NCBI GenBank assembly: GCA_963699305.1
Contig: OY969431.1
Coordinates: forward strand, 2,108,001 to 2,172,000
Direction of reading: 5' to 3'
Source of the DNA: JBGQAS01 sp963699305
GTDB lineage: Bacteria; Chloroflexota; Anaerolineae; Anaerolineales; Anaerolineaceae
DNA: 64,000 nucleotides
Of this stretch, positions 25,434 through 35,829 are shown piece by piece. A program made the position numbers and the translations under genes. How positions within the stretch are numbered: the stretch's first letter is position 1; each line of letters opens with the position of its first letter. Below the pieces are notes generated by a model. It saw only the letters and a program-made list of their open reading frames with translations, searched no databases and had not been told where the DNA came from.

Positions 25434-27620
25434 ATGAAACAATTAAAATATTTACTTCTTTGTGTATTAATATTTTCTGCTTGTACCAGCTCAGGTACAC
25501 TGACTGCAACTCGATTGGTGGTAACCCCTCCTGGGGGGACACTTCCGCCTCCGGATGTGAACATAACGCAAGCACCGGACGCCATTAGCGCGATGACCAG
25601 CTACCTAACGGCATGGCAGAATAGCGATTACACTACCTTGTACGACTTGATCAACGGCGTCAGTAAAGACGCATATACTTCTGAGGGGTTTTCAAAAATT
25701 TATGCAGATACAGCGTATAGTTTGACTCTGCAATCCTTGGAATTTTCCATCCTTTCATCGCTCACAAATCCTGCATCTGCACAGATTGCGTACCGGGTTG
25801 TTTTCCACACCAGCCTGTTCGGTGATCTCAGCCGGGATATGCAGACAATATTAAACCTTGAAAACGGGTCATGGAAAGTGGCATGGGAATCCGGGTTGAT
25901 TCTTCCGGAGCTGAAGGGCGGCAACACTCTCAGCTTGGATGTGAAATTTCCCCCGCGCGGCAACATCTACGACCGATACGGCAAGTTGATTGCGACCAAC
26001 ACAAATGCAGTCGCCCTGGCTGTTATCCCTGGGCAGATCAATCCCGACCAGGAAGGCGACGTGATCTACTACCTGGCAAAACTCACCGGTTTGGAACAAG
26101 TAACGGTGCGCGGAATGATTGCAGAAGCTTCCGCGGATTGGTATGTGGCAATCGGTGAGACAACCGCCGACCAAATCAACGATGTGTATGACACCTTGTC
26201 GGGATTCAACGGACTGGTGATGAGCGATTACACGGGACGATTCTACGATAACAATGGAATTGCGCCTCAGGTGATCGGATACCTATTGAGCATCCCGGAA
26301 GAACAGGTGGATGCGTTTAAACGCCAGGGGTATGCCGGCGACGAAAAAGTGGGCATGGCGGGTTTGGAAAAATGGGGAGAACGATTCCTGGCGGGAAAAC
26401 CCACAGCTTCGCTGTACGTGGTGGCACCTGATGGAAAAATCATTTCCCGCATTACCCAGGCTGACCCGGTCGCGCAACAGGATATCTACACCACCCTGGA
26501 TAAAGATCTGCAACTGGCAGCGCAAAAAGCGATCCTGGGTTTCACGGGCGCCATTGTGGTTATGGAACGCAATACCGGAAGAATATTGGCCATGGTTTCT
26601 TCGCCAAGCATCGACCCAAATTATTTTGATCCCAACAACCGCAACAATGCTGTTCTCGGCGATATGCTGAATGACGGAGAACAACGAATACTCAACCGGG
26701 CAGCCCAGAGTTCATACCCACCTGGTTCAGTATTTAAAATAATCACGATGGCTGCTGCATTGGAAAGTGGATTGTTTACCGCTGAATCAACCTATTTATG
26801 CGGATATGAATTTACAGAAATCCCCGGTGTGACCCTCGAAGACTGGACAAAAGCAAAGGGAGTTGATGCGAGCGGATTGCTTACGCTGCCGGAAGGTCTC
26901 ATGCGTTCGTGCAACCCTTATTTCAACCATATCGGTTTGACCCTTTTCAGAGAAAAGGGTGCCAATTACCTGGCAAATATTGCTTATGGGTTCGGGTTAG
27001 GGTCTGCAACCGGAATTGAACAGGTAGCGGAGGATACCGGGCAGGTGACCACGCCCGAGGACGATGGCGCAGCCGCCCAACAGGGTTTTGGGCAAGGTGC
27101 ACTATTGGTGACACCATTACAAGTAGTGGATTACGTCGCTGCTATCGGGAACGGTGGAACGTTATGGCGACCACAGATCATCGAAAAGATCATGTCTTCT
27201 TCAGACGAGATCAGTTTCAGCTTCGAACCGGAAATCCGCGGCATTCTCCCGGTAAGTGCGGCAAATCTCGAAATCATTAAAAATGCCATGAAGGAAGTCA
27301 TCCGCAATACACGAGGAACGGCGTACCAACGCTTCCTGGGGATAAACATTCCTCTATTCGGAAAGACGGGTACTGCAACAAATTCCACAGATACTTCCCA
27401 CGCATGGTTTGTAGGTTTCACCGATAGAGGCACGATTGAGAAGTCAGACATTGCCATGGCGGTTTTCCTGGAATTTGGTGGGGAAGGCTCTGAAAAAGCG
27501 GCACCGGTTTTCCGACGGGTGTTGGAAGCATATTACGGGTACACTCTCTCGTTATACCGATGGGAATCCAGCTACTACGTAACACGGACTCCCACCCCCA
27601 CTGCCACACCGGAATATTAG
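25434..27620 (+). CDS. Class B penicillin-binding protein with MecA-like N-terminal domain (lipoprotein)
   Basis: 728 residues. A lipobox FSAC (Cys17) replaces the usual membrane anchor. Residues about 45-165 form an NTF2-like domain as in MecA (SYLTAWQNSDYTTLYDLI). The pedestal starts at FPPRGNIYDRYGKLIATN. The transpeptidase domain has S432-V-F-K435 as the acylation site, SCN at 492-494 and KTG at 644-646. The enzyme cross-links peptidoglycan outside the membrane and is a beta-lactam target. The MecA-like layout is typical of low-affinity PBPs, but resistance cannot be deduced. The C-terminus ends in a short Thr/Pro tail. Confidence 0.92.
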   Translation: MKQLKYLLLCVLIFSACTSSGTLTATRLVVTPPGGTLPPPDVNITQAPDAISAMTSYLTAWQNSDYTTLYDLINGVSKDAYTSEGFSKIYADTAYSLTLQSLEFSILSSLTNPASAQIAYRVVFHTSLFGDLSRDMQTILNLENGSWKVAWESGLILPELKGGNTLSLDVKFPPRGNIYDRYGKLIATNTNAVALAVIPGQINPDQEGDVIYYLAKLTGLEQVTVRGMIAEASADWYVAIGETTADQINDVYDTLSGFNGLVMSDYTGRFYDNNGIAPQVIGYLLSIPEEQVDAFKRQGYAGDEKVGMAGLEKWGERFLAGKPTASLYVVAPDGKIISRITQADPVAQQDIYTTLDKDLQLAAQKAILGFTGAIVVMERNTGRILAMVSSPSIDPNYFDPNNRNNAVLGDMLNDGEQRILNRAAQSSYPPGSVFKIITMAAALESGLFTAESTYLCGYEFTEIPGVTLEDWTKAKGVDASGLLTLPEGLMRSCNPYFNHIGLTLFREKGANYLANIAYGFGLGSATGIEQVAEDTGQVTTPEDDGAAAQQGFGQGALLVTPLQVVDYVAAIGNGGTLWRPQIIEKIMSSSDEISFSFEPEIRGILPVSAANLEIIKNAMKEVIRNTRGTAYQRFLGINIPLFGKTGTATNSTDTSHAWFVGFTDRGTIEKSDIAMAVFLEFGGEGSEKAAPVFRRVLEAYYGYTLSLYRWESSYYVTRTPTPTATPEY

Positions 27621-27627
27621 CGGCAGG

Positions 27628-28542
27628 ATGAGCAACGGTACCATTTCAGGATGGGTGGTCAGGCTGCAATCGGGTTTTTATACCGTGCAGACTGAACAGG
27701 CTGTTGTAACATGCGGCATCCGCGGTAGGTTGAAGCGGGTCAATGAGCAAGGTGATTTTATCGCTGTTGGGGATCGTGTTGTTATTACGATCCTTCCAGA
27801 AGGAAGCGGAGTTATTGAAGAAATCCAGCCTCGGCACAGCGCATTGGTTCGTAAGGATCCAACGCCCAGGGGGGAGTATCGGCAAATCCTTTTAGCAAAT
27901 CCTGACCAGGTGATCCTGGTGTTTGCCTGTGCACAGCCTGATCCACATTTACGAATGTTGGATCGTTTCCTGGTGGTTGCTGAAAAAGAAAAGTTGCCAG
28001 CCGTCATTGTAGCCAATAAGACAGATCTTTTATCCATTCCAAAAGCGAAGGAAATTTTCGGTGGATACCCGCCGCTCGGATACCAGGTTGTTTACACTTC
28101 CGTGGTGAATGGAACTGGGATAGAAGAAATCCACAAAATACTTGAGGGAAAAATATCAGCGTTGGCAGGTCCTTCCGGAGCCGGTAAATCCAGTTTGTTG
28201 AACATAATCCAACCCGGGCTTGGTTTAAAAATTGGGAGTTTAAAGTCTATAACCTCAAAAGGGAAACATACGACGAATGTACGGGAAATGTTTCCACTGC
28301 GTGATGGAGGATTTGTTGCAGACCTGCCCGGACTGCGGACAGTATCCCTTTGGGATACGCAGCCGGAGGAATTGGATGGATATTTTCCAGAAATGCGCCA
28401 TCGGGTGGCGGATTGCCAATTCAATGATTGTACGCACCAACACGAACCGGGGTGTGCCATATTGAACGCGGTAAATAAAGGTGAGATAACCAGAAGCCGA
28501 TATGAATCCTACGTCCGGTTACGAATGGGTGATGCAGGTTGA
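27628..28542 (+). CDS. rsgA: Ribosome small subunit-dependent GTPase RsgA
   Basis: 304 residues. An N-terminal OB domain (GDFIAVGDRVVI) is followed by a circularly permuted GTPase: NKTD (G4), then GPSGAGKSSLLN (G1), KGKHTTN (G2) and DLPGLR (G3). The C-terminal zinc knuckle is CQFNDCTHQHEPGC. RsgA checks and releases assembly factors from the 30S subunit late in maturation. It starts 8 bp after the PBP gene, so the two are likely co-transcribed. Confidence 0.95.
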   Translation: MSNGTISGWVVRLQSGFYTVQTEQAVVTCGIRGRLKRVNEQGDFIAVGDRVVITILPEGSGVIEEIQPRHSALVRKDPTPRGEYRQILLANPDQVILVFACAQPDPHLRMLDRFLVVAEKEKLPAVIVANKTDLLSIPKAKEIFGGYPPLGYQVVYTSVVNGTGIEEIHKILEGKISALAGPSGAGKSSLLNIIQPGLGLKIGSLKSITSKGKHTTNVREMFPLRDGGFVADLPGLRTVSLWDTQPEELDGYFPEMRHRVADCQFNDCTHQHEPGCAILNAVNKGEITRSRYESYVRLRMGDAG

Positions 28543-28581
28543 TTTGATTTTTATCTGGCTAAAAACATTCATGGAGATGGT

Positions 28582-30534
28582 ATGAGAAGACGCTTATCTG
28601 TAATTGTTGTTGGAATTATCATTACATCGATGGTGGCGTGCAATGGCGCTTCCATCACTGCCACACCAGTGGGTGAGACCAATGTTCCTGTAGAAACTGC
28701 CACCGCTACAATGCCAGCTCCGAGTGTATTAACCATCTGTCTGGGGATGGAACCTACTTCGCTATATATATACAAGAGCAGCAGTCGCAGCATGTGGAGC
28801 GTACTGGAAGCCATCTACGATGGCCCAATTGATATTCGACATTATCAGCCAGTGCCTGTGATATTGGAAAAAGTACCGACATTCAGCAATGGCGATGCTG
28901 TTTTGCAACCAATCCCGGTGTCCGGGGGGGATATTGTAGTGGATGTGAACGGCGATCCCGTTAAACTCGAAAAAGGTGTAAAAGTATTCCCCAGCGGCTG
29001 CACCAATGGATCGTGCGCTACCACCTGGGATGGGACGTCGACACTCACGATGGACCGGATCGTGGCGAATTATGTCCTTAAACCTGGAATCATGTGGTCA
29101 GATGGTGAACCCTTAAAGGCAAATGATTCTGTGTATTCTTTTAATATTTCCGCTGACCCGGCAACACCGGTAGTGAAGAAATTGATCTATCAGACAGAAG
29201 CATACCAGGTGTTGGATGAACGGACCGTACAATGGATCAGCAGACCTGGGTTGATCACGCGCTACCTTGAGGACTATTTCTGGATCCCTTTACCAGAACA
29301 TGCCCTGACAGGAAAAAGCGCGGCGGAATTACAAACTGCTCCTGAGACTAACGCGAAGCCGTTGGGTTGGGGGCCTTATGTCATCGATGAATGGACACCC
29401 GGAGATCATATACGCCTGGTAAAGAACCCCAATTATTTCCGTTCAGGGGAGAATTTACCAAAATTTGATGTGCTTGTATACCGGTTCATCGGGGTAGCTG
29501 CTAATAACAACCTATCAACCATCCTTGCCGGGGAATGTGATGTAGTAGATCAGACGGCATACTGGGATGAGCTCTATCAACCTGTCAGGCAAGCCGTATT
29601 GGATGGAAAAATCACTGCATATGTGGGACTGGGACCCGACTGGGATCATCTCGATTTTGGTATTACACCTGCCAGTTATGATGATGGATATAACCCAAGT
29701 GCCGGCGATCGCCCGAATTTATTTGGCGATAAACGTGTGCGTCAGGCATTTGCCTATTGTATGAATCGTGCCGACGCGACAAAAGCGTTGTTTAACAGTC
29801 TCTCCGCTGTACCAAACAGTTACCTAGCACCTGACCATCCGCTCACTACCATGGACCTGCCAAGTTACCCTTACGATATGGCAAAGGGAATCCAGTTATT
29901 AGATGAAGCAGGATGGAAAGACTCGGACAATAATCCGGAGACTCCACGCAGTGCCCTCGGTGTGAACGGTGTACCGGATGGTACCGTCCTGATTGTGAAT
30001 TACGCGGCCACCGAAGCAACCATCCGCCAGGAATATGCCAAAAAGATGGCGACCTCTTTGGCGGATTGCGGAATCCAGGTAAATATTACTGCCACCACCC
30101 GGGATGTGCTGTATGAAGCAGCTCCTGACGGATTATTGTTCGGCAGGAGATTTGACCTTGCTGAATTTGCCTGGGCAGCCGGCAGAGAACCTCCCTGTTT
30201 TCTTTACATGAGCAATGAAATCCCCAATGCAAATAATTCCTGGTTGGGAACCACCCATGGGGGACCGAATTCAATGGGGTATGTCAACCTTGAATTGGAT
30301 GCTGCATGCGTTGCTGCACAACAGGCTGGACTGGATGAATCACTTTATATCCAATCGCAACAGCGGGTGATGCGCATCCTTGCTGAAGACCTCCCCAGCA
30401 TTCCCCTTTTCTATTTTGTAAAGATTGCTGCATCGCGCCCTGATTTTTGCGGAATGGAGATGGATGTCAGCACGCGCAGCGAAATGTGGAACGTGGAAGA
30501 ATTCGATTTTGGAAGCGGCTGCATAACGCAATAA
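28582..30534 (+). CDS. Oligopeptide-type ABC substrate-binding lipoprotein (SBP family 5)
   Basis: 650 residues. The lipobox MVAC has Cys20. The mature protein follows the family 5 pattern: MVANYVLKPGIMWSDGEPLKANDSVYSF-type region, LGWGPYVIDEWTPGDHIRLVKNPNYF and RVRQAFAYCMNRADATKALF. Such proteins bind peptides, nickel complexes or oligosaccharides and deliver them to DppBC/OppBC permeases, which lie about 2.8 kb downstream after a second binding-protein gene. The start ATG has GGAGATGG ahead of it. It ends 43 bp before the next promoter, so it can be regulated separately. Confidence 0.9.
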   Translation: MRRRLSVIVVGIIITSMVACNGASITATPVGETNVPVETATATMPAPSVLTICLGMEPTSLYIYKSSSRSMWSVLEAIYDGPIDIRHYQPVPVILEKVPTFSNGDAVLQPIPVSGGDIVVDVNGDPVKLEKGVKVFPSGCTNGSCATTWDGTSTLTMDRIVANYVLKPGIMWSDGEPLKANDSVYSFNISADPATPVVKKLIYQTEAYQVLDERTVQWISRPGLITRYLEDYFWIPLPEHALTGKSAAELQTAPETNAKPLGWGPYVIDEWTPGDHIRLVKNPNYFRSGENLPKFDVLVYRFIGVAANNNLSTILAGECDVVDQTAYWDELYQPVRQAVLDGKITAYVGLGPDWDHLDFGITPASYDDGYNPSAGDRPNLFGDKRVRQAFAYCMNRADATKALFNSLSAVPNSYLAPDHPLTTMDLPSYPYDMAKGIQLLDEAGWKDSDNNPETPRSALGVNGVPDGTVLIVNYAATEATIRQEYAKKMATSLADCGIQVNITATTRDVLYEAAPDGLLFGRRFDLAEFAWAAGREPPCFLYMSNEIPNANNSWLGTTHGGPNSMGYVNLELDAACVAAQQAGLDESLYIQSQQRVMRILAEDLPSIPLFYFVKIAASRPDFCGMEMDVSTRSEMWNVEEFDFGSGCITQ

Positions 30535-30577
30535 AGGTATGGAGAGAAAAGCGAACTTTAAATAAATACTAAATAAC

Positions 30578-30606
30578 TTGACTAGCACTTTACAATATGC
30601 TATAGT
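30578..30606 (+). promoter_or_regulatory. Sigma-70 promoter of the opp-like operon
   Basis: TTGACT (30578-30583), a 17-bp spacer and TATAGT (30601-30606). A leader of about 125 nt precedes the binding-protein gene at 30739. Confidence 0.75.
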
Positions 30607-30738
30607 TCAAAAGCCCAAATCCATATGAGTTATGGAAATTCTTAATATCTGTACATCAAAAGGAGGTGGTTTTTCCGAAAGAACTAAACGGTAATCCGAA
30701 GTAAAGCAATATCAAAAATCCTAATGGAGGAGAACGAA

Positions 30739-33261
30739 ATGAAAAAGTTTTTTGCTTTGGTTAGTGTCATCATGGTCGTCGGTTTGATCCTGACGGCATG
30801 TGGCACCAAAACCGAAACCCCTGCAGTAGTTGAAACGACAGTAGCTACTGAAGCTCCCACCGAAGTACCTGTACGCAAGGGTCCTTGGGTGGATGAAATC
30901 GTCTTCACCGCTATCGCAGACATGGAGCCAGCAGTTGCACAGATCCAAGCTGGCGCCATTGATATGTACCCGGTGACCGGTGACGATGCCCACGGTGTTC
31001 GCCAATGTTAAAGCCGACCCCAACGCTCAATATGTTACGACTGTTGGTGGCTTTAACCAATTGATGTTCAACACCGTATTGTGCACAGACACCACCATCC
31101 TCAACCCCTTCACTAATCAAAAATCCGCGAAGCTTGAACTGGGCTGTCGACCGCGAATTCATCGTAAATGAAATCTTCGCCGGTCTTGCAATCGCCCGCT
31201 ACACATTGTTGACCACTGCTTTCCCGGATTACGCCCGCTATGCCGCAATCGTTGGCAAGATGATCGCCAAGTACGGCTATAACCTGGCGAAGGCGACGGA
31301 AGTCATCGATGCCGAGATGGTTGCCATGGGTGCCAGCAAGGGTGCTGACGGCAAATGGCAGTTCGGTGGAAAACCGGTTGTCGTTATTGCTCTCATCCGC
31401 CCGGAAGACAAGCGTAAAGAAGTTGGCGATTACTTCGCCACCCAACTCGAAACTTTGGGCTTCACCGTTGACCGCCAGTATAAAGTCCGATCAAGGAAGC
31501 TGGACCGATCTGGCAAGGCGATCCTTATCCCTGCACATGGACCTATTACACCGCAGGCTGGATCTCCACCGCCATCTCCCGCGATGAAGGCAACATGTTC
31601 GCACAGTACAACACCGGCCGCATCCAGGGTATCCCGTTGTTCAATGAATACAAGCCCTCTGCGGAATACGATGTAATCCTGACCAAACTTCAGACCAATG
31701 ATTTCAAAGACATGGCCGAACGCGACGCTTTGTTCGCCCAGGCATTGAATTCTCGATGACTGAATCATGGCAAGGTTTGATGATCAACGATAACATCGCC
31801 TTCGAACCATCTACCAGCTGACATCCAAGTTGCTTCTGACTTGCAGCCGGTATTGCCCCCGGAACCCTGTGGGCTTCCACGTTACGCGTCGGTGACACCG
31901 AAGGCGGAACAGTCAAGATTGCCCAATCCGGTATCCTCGTGCAACCCTGGAACCCATTGAACGGTTCCAACTGGGTTGATGATGGCATGCCCCAAAAGGC
32001 AACCATGGACTACGGCGTGATGTATGATCCTTACACCGGTTTAACTCTGCCGGAACGGATCGAAAGCGCATCTGTCGTTGCCAAGGAAGGCTTACCCATC
32101 CGCAAGTCATTGGATTGGATCGACCTTTCCTTCGTACCTGAAATCCAGGTTCCTGCCGATGCATGGGCAGACTGGGACTCAGCCGCTGGCAAATTCATCA
32201 CCGTCGGTGAGAAATTCCCCGAAGGCACTACCGCCAACGCAAAATCCACTGTTACATACCCATCTACTTTGTGGGAAACCAAATGGCATGACGGCAGCAA
32301 CGTAAGCGTTGCAGATTTCGTCATGTACATGATCCAGGCATTCGAAGCCGGTAAACCCGAAAGCAAGATCTATGATGAAGCACAGGGTGCTTCTTTGGAA
32401 GTCTTCCTGTCCCACTTCAAGGGTGTCAAGATCGTCAGCACCGATCCGCTCGTGATCGAGACCTACGATGATCTGTATGCCCTGGATGCCGAACTGAGCA
32501 TCACCACCTGGTATCCTTCCAACCTTGCTCCTTACGGCTATGGCACGGCTCCCTGGTACGGTATGGTACCCGCCATCCTGGCTGAAGAAAACGGCGAACT
32601 CGCCTTCGGTACCGATAAAGCCGGTGCTCTTAGTGTGGAATGGACCAGCTTCATTTCCGGCCCAAGCCTGGAAATCCAGAAGAAATACCTGGATCAGGCA
32701 TTAGCCGAAAGCTACATTCCGTATGCCGCCACTCTCGGCACCTACGTTACCCCCGAACAGGCAGTTGCTGGCTACCAGGCACTTTCTGACTGGTACGCTG
32801 CCAAGGGTCACCTCTGGGTTGGCACGGGTCCGTTCTATGTGGACCAGGTCTTCCCCGTGGAAGGCACGATCGTGCTCAAGAAATTCGCCGACTTCCCGGA
32901 TGCCTCTGACAAGTGGGCAGGATTCGGCAAGGCAAAGATCGCTGAAGCCACCGTAGAAGGCCCCGCCTCTGTCAAGATCGGTGAAGAAGCGACATTTGAC
33001 GTACTGGTCACCTTCGAAAGCGCCGCATATCCTGCGGATGAACTCGGCAGTGTGACTTACATCGTCAAAGACGCCAACGGCAATATCGCCCTCGACGGCG
33101 CCGCAGAATTTGTCGCAGATGGTCAATATACTGTAACCCTCACCTCCGCACAGACCACACTGCTCGCTGCAGGCTCCAACAAACTGACAGTTGCCATTGC
33201 TTCGAACGTTGTAGCAATCCCGACCTTTGCATCTGTCGAATTCGTCACCACAGCTCCATAA
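30739..33261 (+). pseudogene. Large family 5 ABC substrate-binding lipoprotein with at least six frameshifts
   Basis: It starts MKKFFALVSV behind GGAGGAGAACGAA and has lipobox LTACG. The protein is readable throughout only by switching frames near 30990, 31120, 31490, 31745, 31818 and 31843. The pieces include QYVTTVGGFNQLMFN, NWAVDREFIVNEIFAG, GDPYPCTWTYYTAGWIST, EFSMTESWQGLMIND and then an unbroken 440-residue half from 31939 (VQPWNPLNGSNWVDDG) with an Ig-like tail. All pieces keep conserved protein sequence and strong C/G-ending codon bias, a sign of high expression. This points to very recent decay or, more likely, local assembly error. Expected length is about 840 residues. Confidence 0.85.
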
Positions 33262-33276
33262 CCTAACTGGCTGTTT

Positions 33277-33313
33277 TACCCGATAGAGGTGGGTTCCCCA
33301 CCCCTATCGGGTA
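33277..33313 (+). repeat. Intercistronic hairpin between binding protein and permease genes
   Basis: A 17-bp stem with one mismatch (TACCCGATAGAGGTGGG against CCCACCCCTATCGGGTA) and a TTC loop, 15 bp after the binding-protein stop and without a U-run. As with the hairpin at 8765-8794 it probably protects the upstream message or attenuates readthrough into the permease genes. Confidence 0.7.
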
Positions 33314-33340
33314 GCCTTTAATAGAAAGAGAGTGGAACCC

Positions 33341-34489
33341 ATGTCTGAAGCAAATCCTTCCCTACCATCCGAGATGGTTTCTGAAAAACCGAACAAAGCC
33401 AGGAAAGGGGCAAGCACGTTTTCACGCGTTGCCCGTTACACGGCTGTTCGTTTGATCACCATGGTCGTTACCGTGGTGATCGGTGTTTATTTAACGATCC
33501 TCATTGCCAATATGGGCGGTTATGTCGATCAAATCCGACGGGCTCAAATCCGTGAAGATGTCATTATTCGCATCGCCAACATGCCTTCCATGCGCAATAT
33601 TGATCCAGTGATCAAGCAAGCGCGCATTGAGGAAGAGATCCGGCTCACCGAAGAGCGTTTTGGCATGAACCGACCATTCATTGAGCGAAGTTTTGATTAT
33701 CTGATCAATGGGCTTACATTAAATTTGGGACGCGCGCTCCAAATGACAAGCAATACCGGATCCAACTCGGTCCGTTTGATCATCCTCGAACGCCTCCCAC
33801 CAACGCTGGTATTATTTTCAGCAGCCGACATTATTTTGTTTTTCATGGCGCTTTTCTTTGCACTTATCCTATCAAGGCAATATGGAAGCTTTTTTGATAA
33901 AATCCTTGTCGGATTAACCCCGCTTTCCTCTGCTCCTGGATGGTTTTATGGAATTTTTCTAATCCTGATTTTTGCATCTGTTTTACGAATTCTGCCTTTT
34001 GGCGGAATGGTGGATGCACCACCACCTGCATCTCCGATCTTATATTTCCTCAGTTTATTGAAACATATGGCATTACCAGTCCTGGCACTAACCATCAGCA
34101 ACATTTTCCTGAACGTATTTTCCTGGAGGACTTTCTTCCTGATCTACTCCAGCGAGGATTACGTGGATATGGCAAAAGCTAAAGGTTTGACTTCGCGCGA
34201 TATCGAAAGACGCTATATCCTGCGACCGACACTTCCGACGATCATCACCAGTTTTGCCCTGTTGGTGATCGGTTCCTGGCTGGGTGCACCCATCCTGGAA
34301 ACCATATTCTCATGGCCGGGGTTAGGACGAGCGCTATACCAGGCAGTAGGACTTTTTGACACGCCTGTCATTGTTGCCGAAGTGGTTGTATTTTCATACC
34401 TCCTGGCCATCACCGTATTCGTCCTTGAATTTGTGTATGCACTGGTGGATCCGAGGGTCAAAATCGGGGGTGGGGAGAGTAAAACATGA
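33341..34489 (+). CDS. Oligopeptide ABC transporter permease, DppB/OppB-type
   Basis: About 382 residues from the ATG at 33341 (a GTG at 33332 is an alternative). The first span RLITMVVTVVIGVYLTILI is followed by a longer than usual extracytoplasmic stretch to about 140, then five spans. The permease motif lies in EDYVDMAKAKGLTSRDIERRYILRPTLPTI (EAA loop). The end overlaps the next gene by 4 bp (ATGA). It forms the channel with the DppC-type partner downstream. Confidence 0.9.
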   Translation: MSEANPSLPSEMVSEKPNKARKGASTFSRVARYTAVRLITMVVTVVIGVYLTILIANMGGYVDQIRRAQIREDVIIRIANMPSMRNIDPVIKQARIEEEIRLTEERFGMNRPFIERSFDYLINGLTLNLGRALQMTSNTGSNSVRLIILERLPPTLVLFSAADIILFFMALFFALILSRQYGSFFDKILVGLTPLSSAPGWFYGIFLILIFASVLRILPFGGMVDAPPPASPILYFLSLLKHMALPVLALTISNIFLNVFSWRTFFLIYSSEDYVDMAKAKGLTSRDIERRYILRPTLPTIITSFALLVIGSWLGAPILETIFSWPGLGRALYQAVGLFDTPVIVAEVVVFSYLLAITVFVLEFVYALVDPRVKIGGGESKT

Positions 34490-35829
34490 AAGCCATTAGT
34501 CGCGGTTTTAAGGAATTATTTAAATACCCCTCTGCAGTTGCTGGTCTGTTAATGGTATTAATCCTCATCGGCATCTCAGTTTTCACCATGATCAGGTTTC
34601 CGTATAATGAAGCCATTAATTTGTGGAGAGGTGGCGAGGAACAATGGTATCGGAATCCAAAATACGCCATGCCGAGCTGGATCAACTTCTTTCGAACGAA
34701 GAAATTGGCTTCAACGATCGATGTAGATACACTTGTGAATCCAGAGTACAAAATTGTCGAGTTGAACAGCGATGGTACATCAACAATTAAATTTGAACTG
34801 CCGGTTGAATTTACATTTGATTCTTTCCCATCCGATCTCGTCTTATACTTCACCAGCACATATATGGATAAAGCGCCATTTATATCAGTCGTGTGGGTTA
34901 CACCGGATGGACGAGAAATCCGACTCAAAAACCTGGGGATTACACAACGGGGTAGCTATCGAATTTCGCAAGATGACAAATTGCCCATTAAGTTAAAAGG
35001 TGCCCTTCCGCAAGTGGGTTTGTTTGCAGATCCCGCTATTGAAACTCCAACACCCCTAAAAGGCACATACACCATTAAAGTGGAAGCATTGACCTTTGAG
35101 AAGAATTCCGATGTGAATTTGGAATTTATCGCTTATGGTCAAGTTTCCGGTATCGCTGGTACGGATCACTTACGCCGCGATCTAATCGTCGCCTTGCTGT
35201 GGGGCACACCCATTGCTTTAGCATTCGGTTTGCTGGCTGCCGTTGGTACAACACTAGCTTCGATGATCATTGCTGCAACAGGTGCATGGTTTGGCGGCTG
35301 GGTTGACACGCTAATCCAGCGCATCACCGAAGTCAACATGGTGCTTCCCTTCCTGCCGATCTTAATCATGGTGGGTACGTTCTATTCCAGAAGTCTTTGG
35401 GTGATCCTTGGGACAGTTATTGTGTTGAGTATTTTTGGCGCCACGGTAAAAACATTCCGGGCAGTTTTCCTGCAGACAAAAGAATCACCTTACATCGAAG
35501 CCGCAAAAGCATATGGCGCAAGTAATAGTCGCATCATTTTTTCGTACTTGATCCCACGCATCATTCCCATGCTCATCCCCCAATTTATAGTTCTCATTCC
35601 ATCCTACGTGTTTTTGGAAGCATCGTTGGCAGTGCTCGGTTTGGGTGATCCAATCCTTCCCACGTGGGGCAAGATCATCGATGATGCTCGTGCCAATGGT
35701 GCCATGTTCCAGGGGTGGTATTACTGGGTTTTGGAGCCTTCCTTCCTCTTGCTGTTCACTGGTTTGGCGTTTTCAATGTTAGGATTTGCGCTTGACCGTG
35801 TATTCAATCCTCGATTAAGGACGCAATAA
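34486..35829 (+). CDS. Oligopeptide ABC transporter permease, DppC/OppC-type, with large extracytoplasmic insert
   Basis: 447 residues, about 150 more than a standard DppC. After the first span (VAGLLMVLILIGISVFTMI) come some 190 residues outside the membrane with a beta-rich look (YKIVELNSDGTSTIKFELPV, KGTYTIKVEALTFEKNSDVNLEF), then the classical core from DHLRRDLIVALLWGTPIAL with the EAA loop YIEAAKAYGASNSRIIFSYLIPRIIP. The insert could dock the large binding protein. Translationally coupled to both neighbours (overlaps of 4 bp and 1 bp). Confidence 0.9.
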   Translation: MKAISRGFKELFKYPSAVAGLLMVLILIGISVFTMIRFPYNEAINLWRGGEEQWYRNPKYAMPSWINFFRTKKLASTIDVDTLVNPEYKIVELNSDGTSTIKFELPVEFTFDSFPSDLVLYFTSTYMDKAPFISVVWVTPDGREIRLKNLGITQRGSYRISQDDKLPIKLKGALPQVGLFADPAIETPTPLKGTYTIKVEALTFEKNSDVNLEFIAYGQVSGIAGTDHLRRDLIVALLWGTPIALAFGLLAAVGTTLASMIIAATGAWFGGWVDTLIQRITEVNMVLPFLPILIMVGTFYSRSLWVILGTVIVLSIFGATVKTFRAVFLQTKESPYIEAAKAYGASNSRIIFSYLIPRIIPMLIPQFIVLIPSYVFLEASLAVLGLGDPILPTWGKIIDDARANGAMFQGWYYWVLEPSFLLLFTGLAFSMLGFALDRVFNPRLRTQ

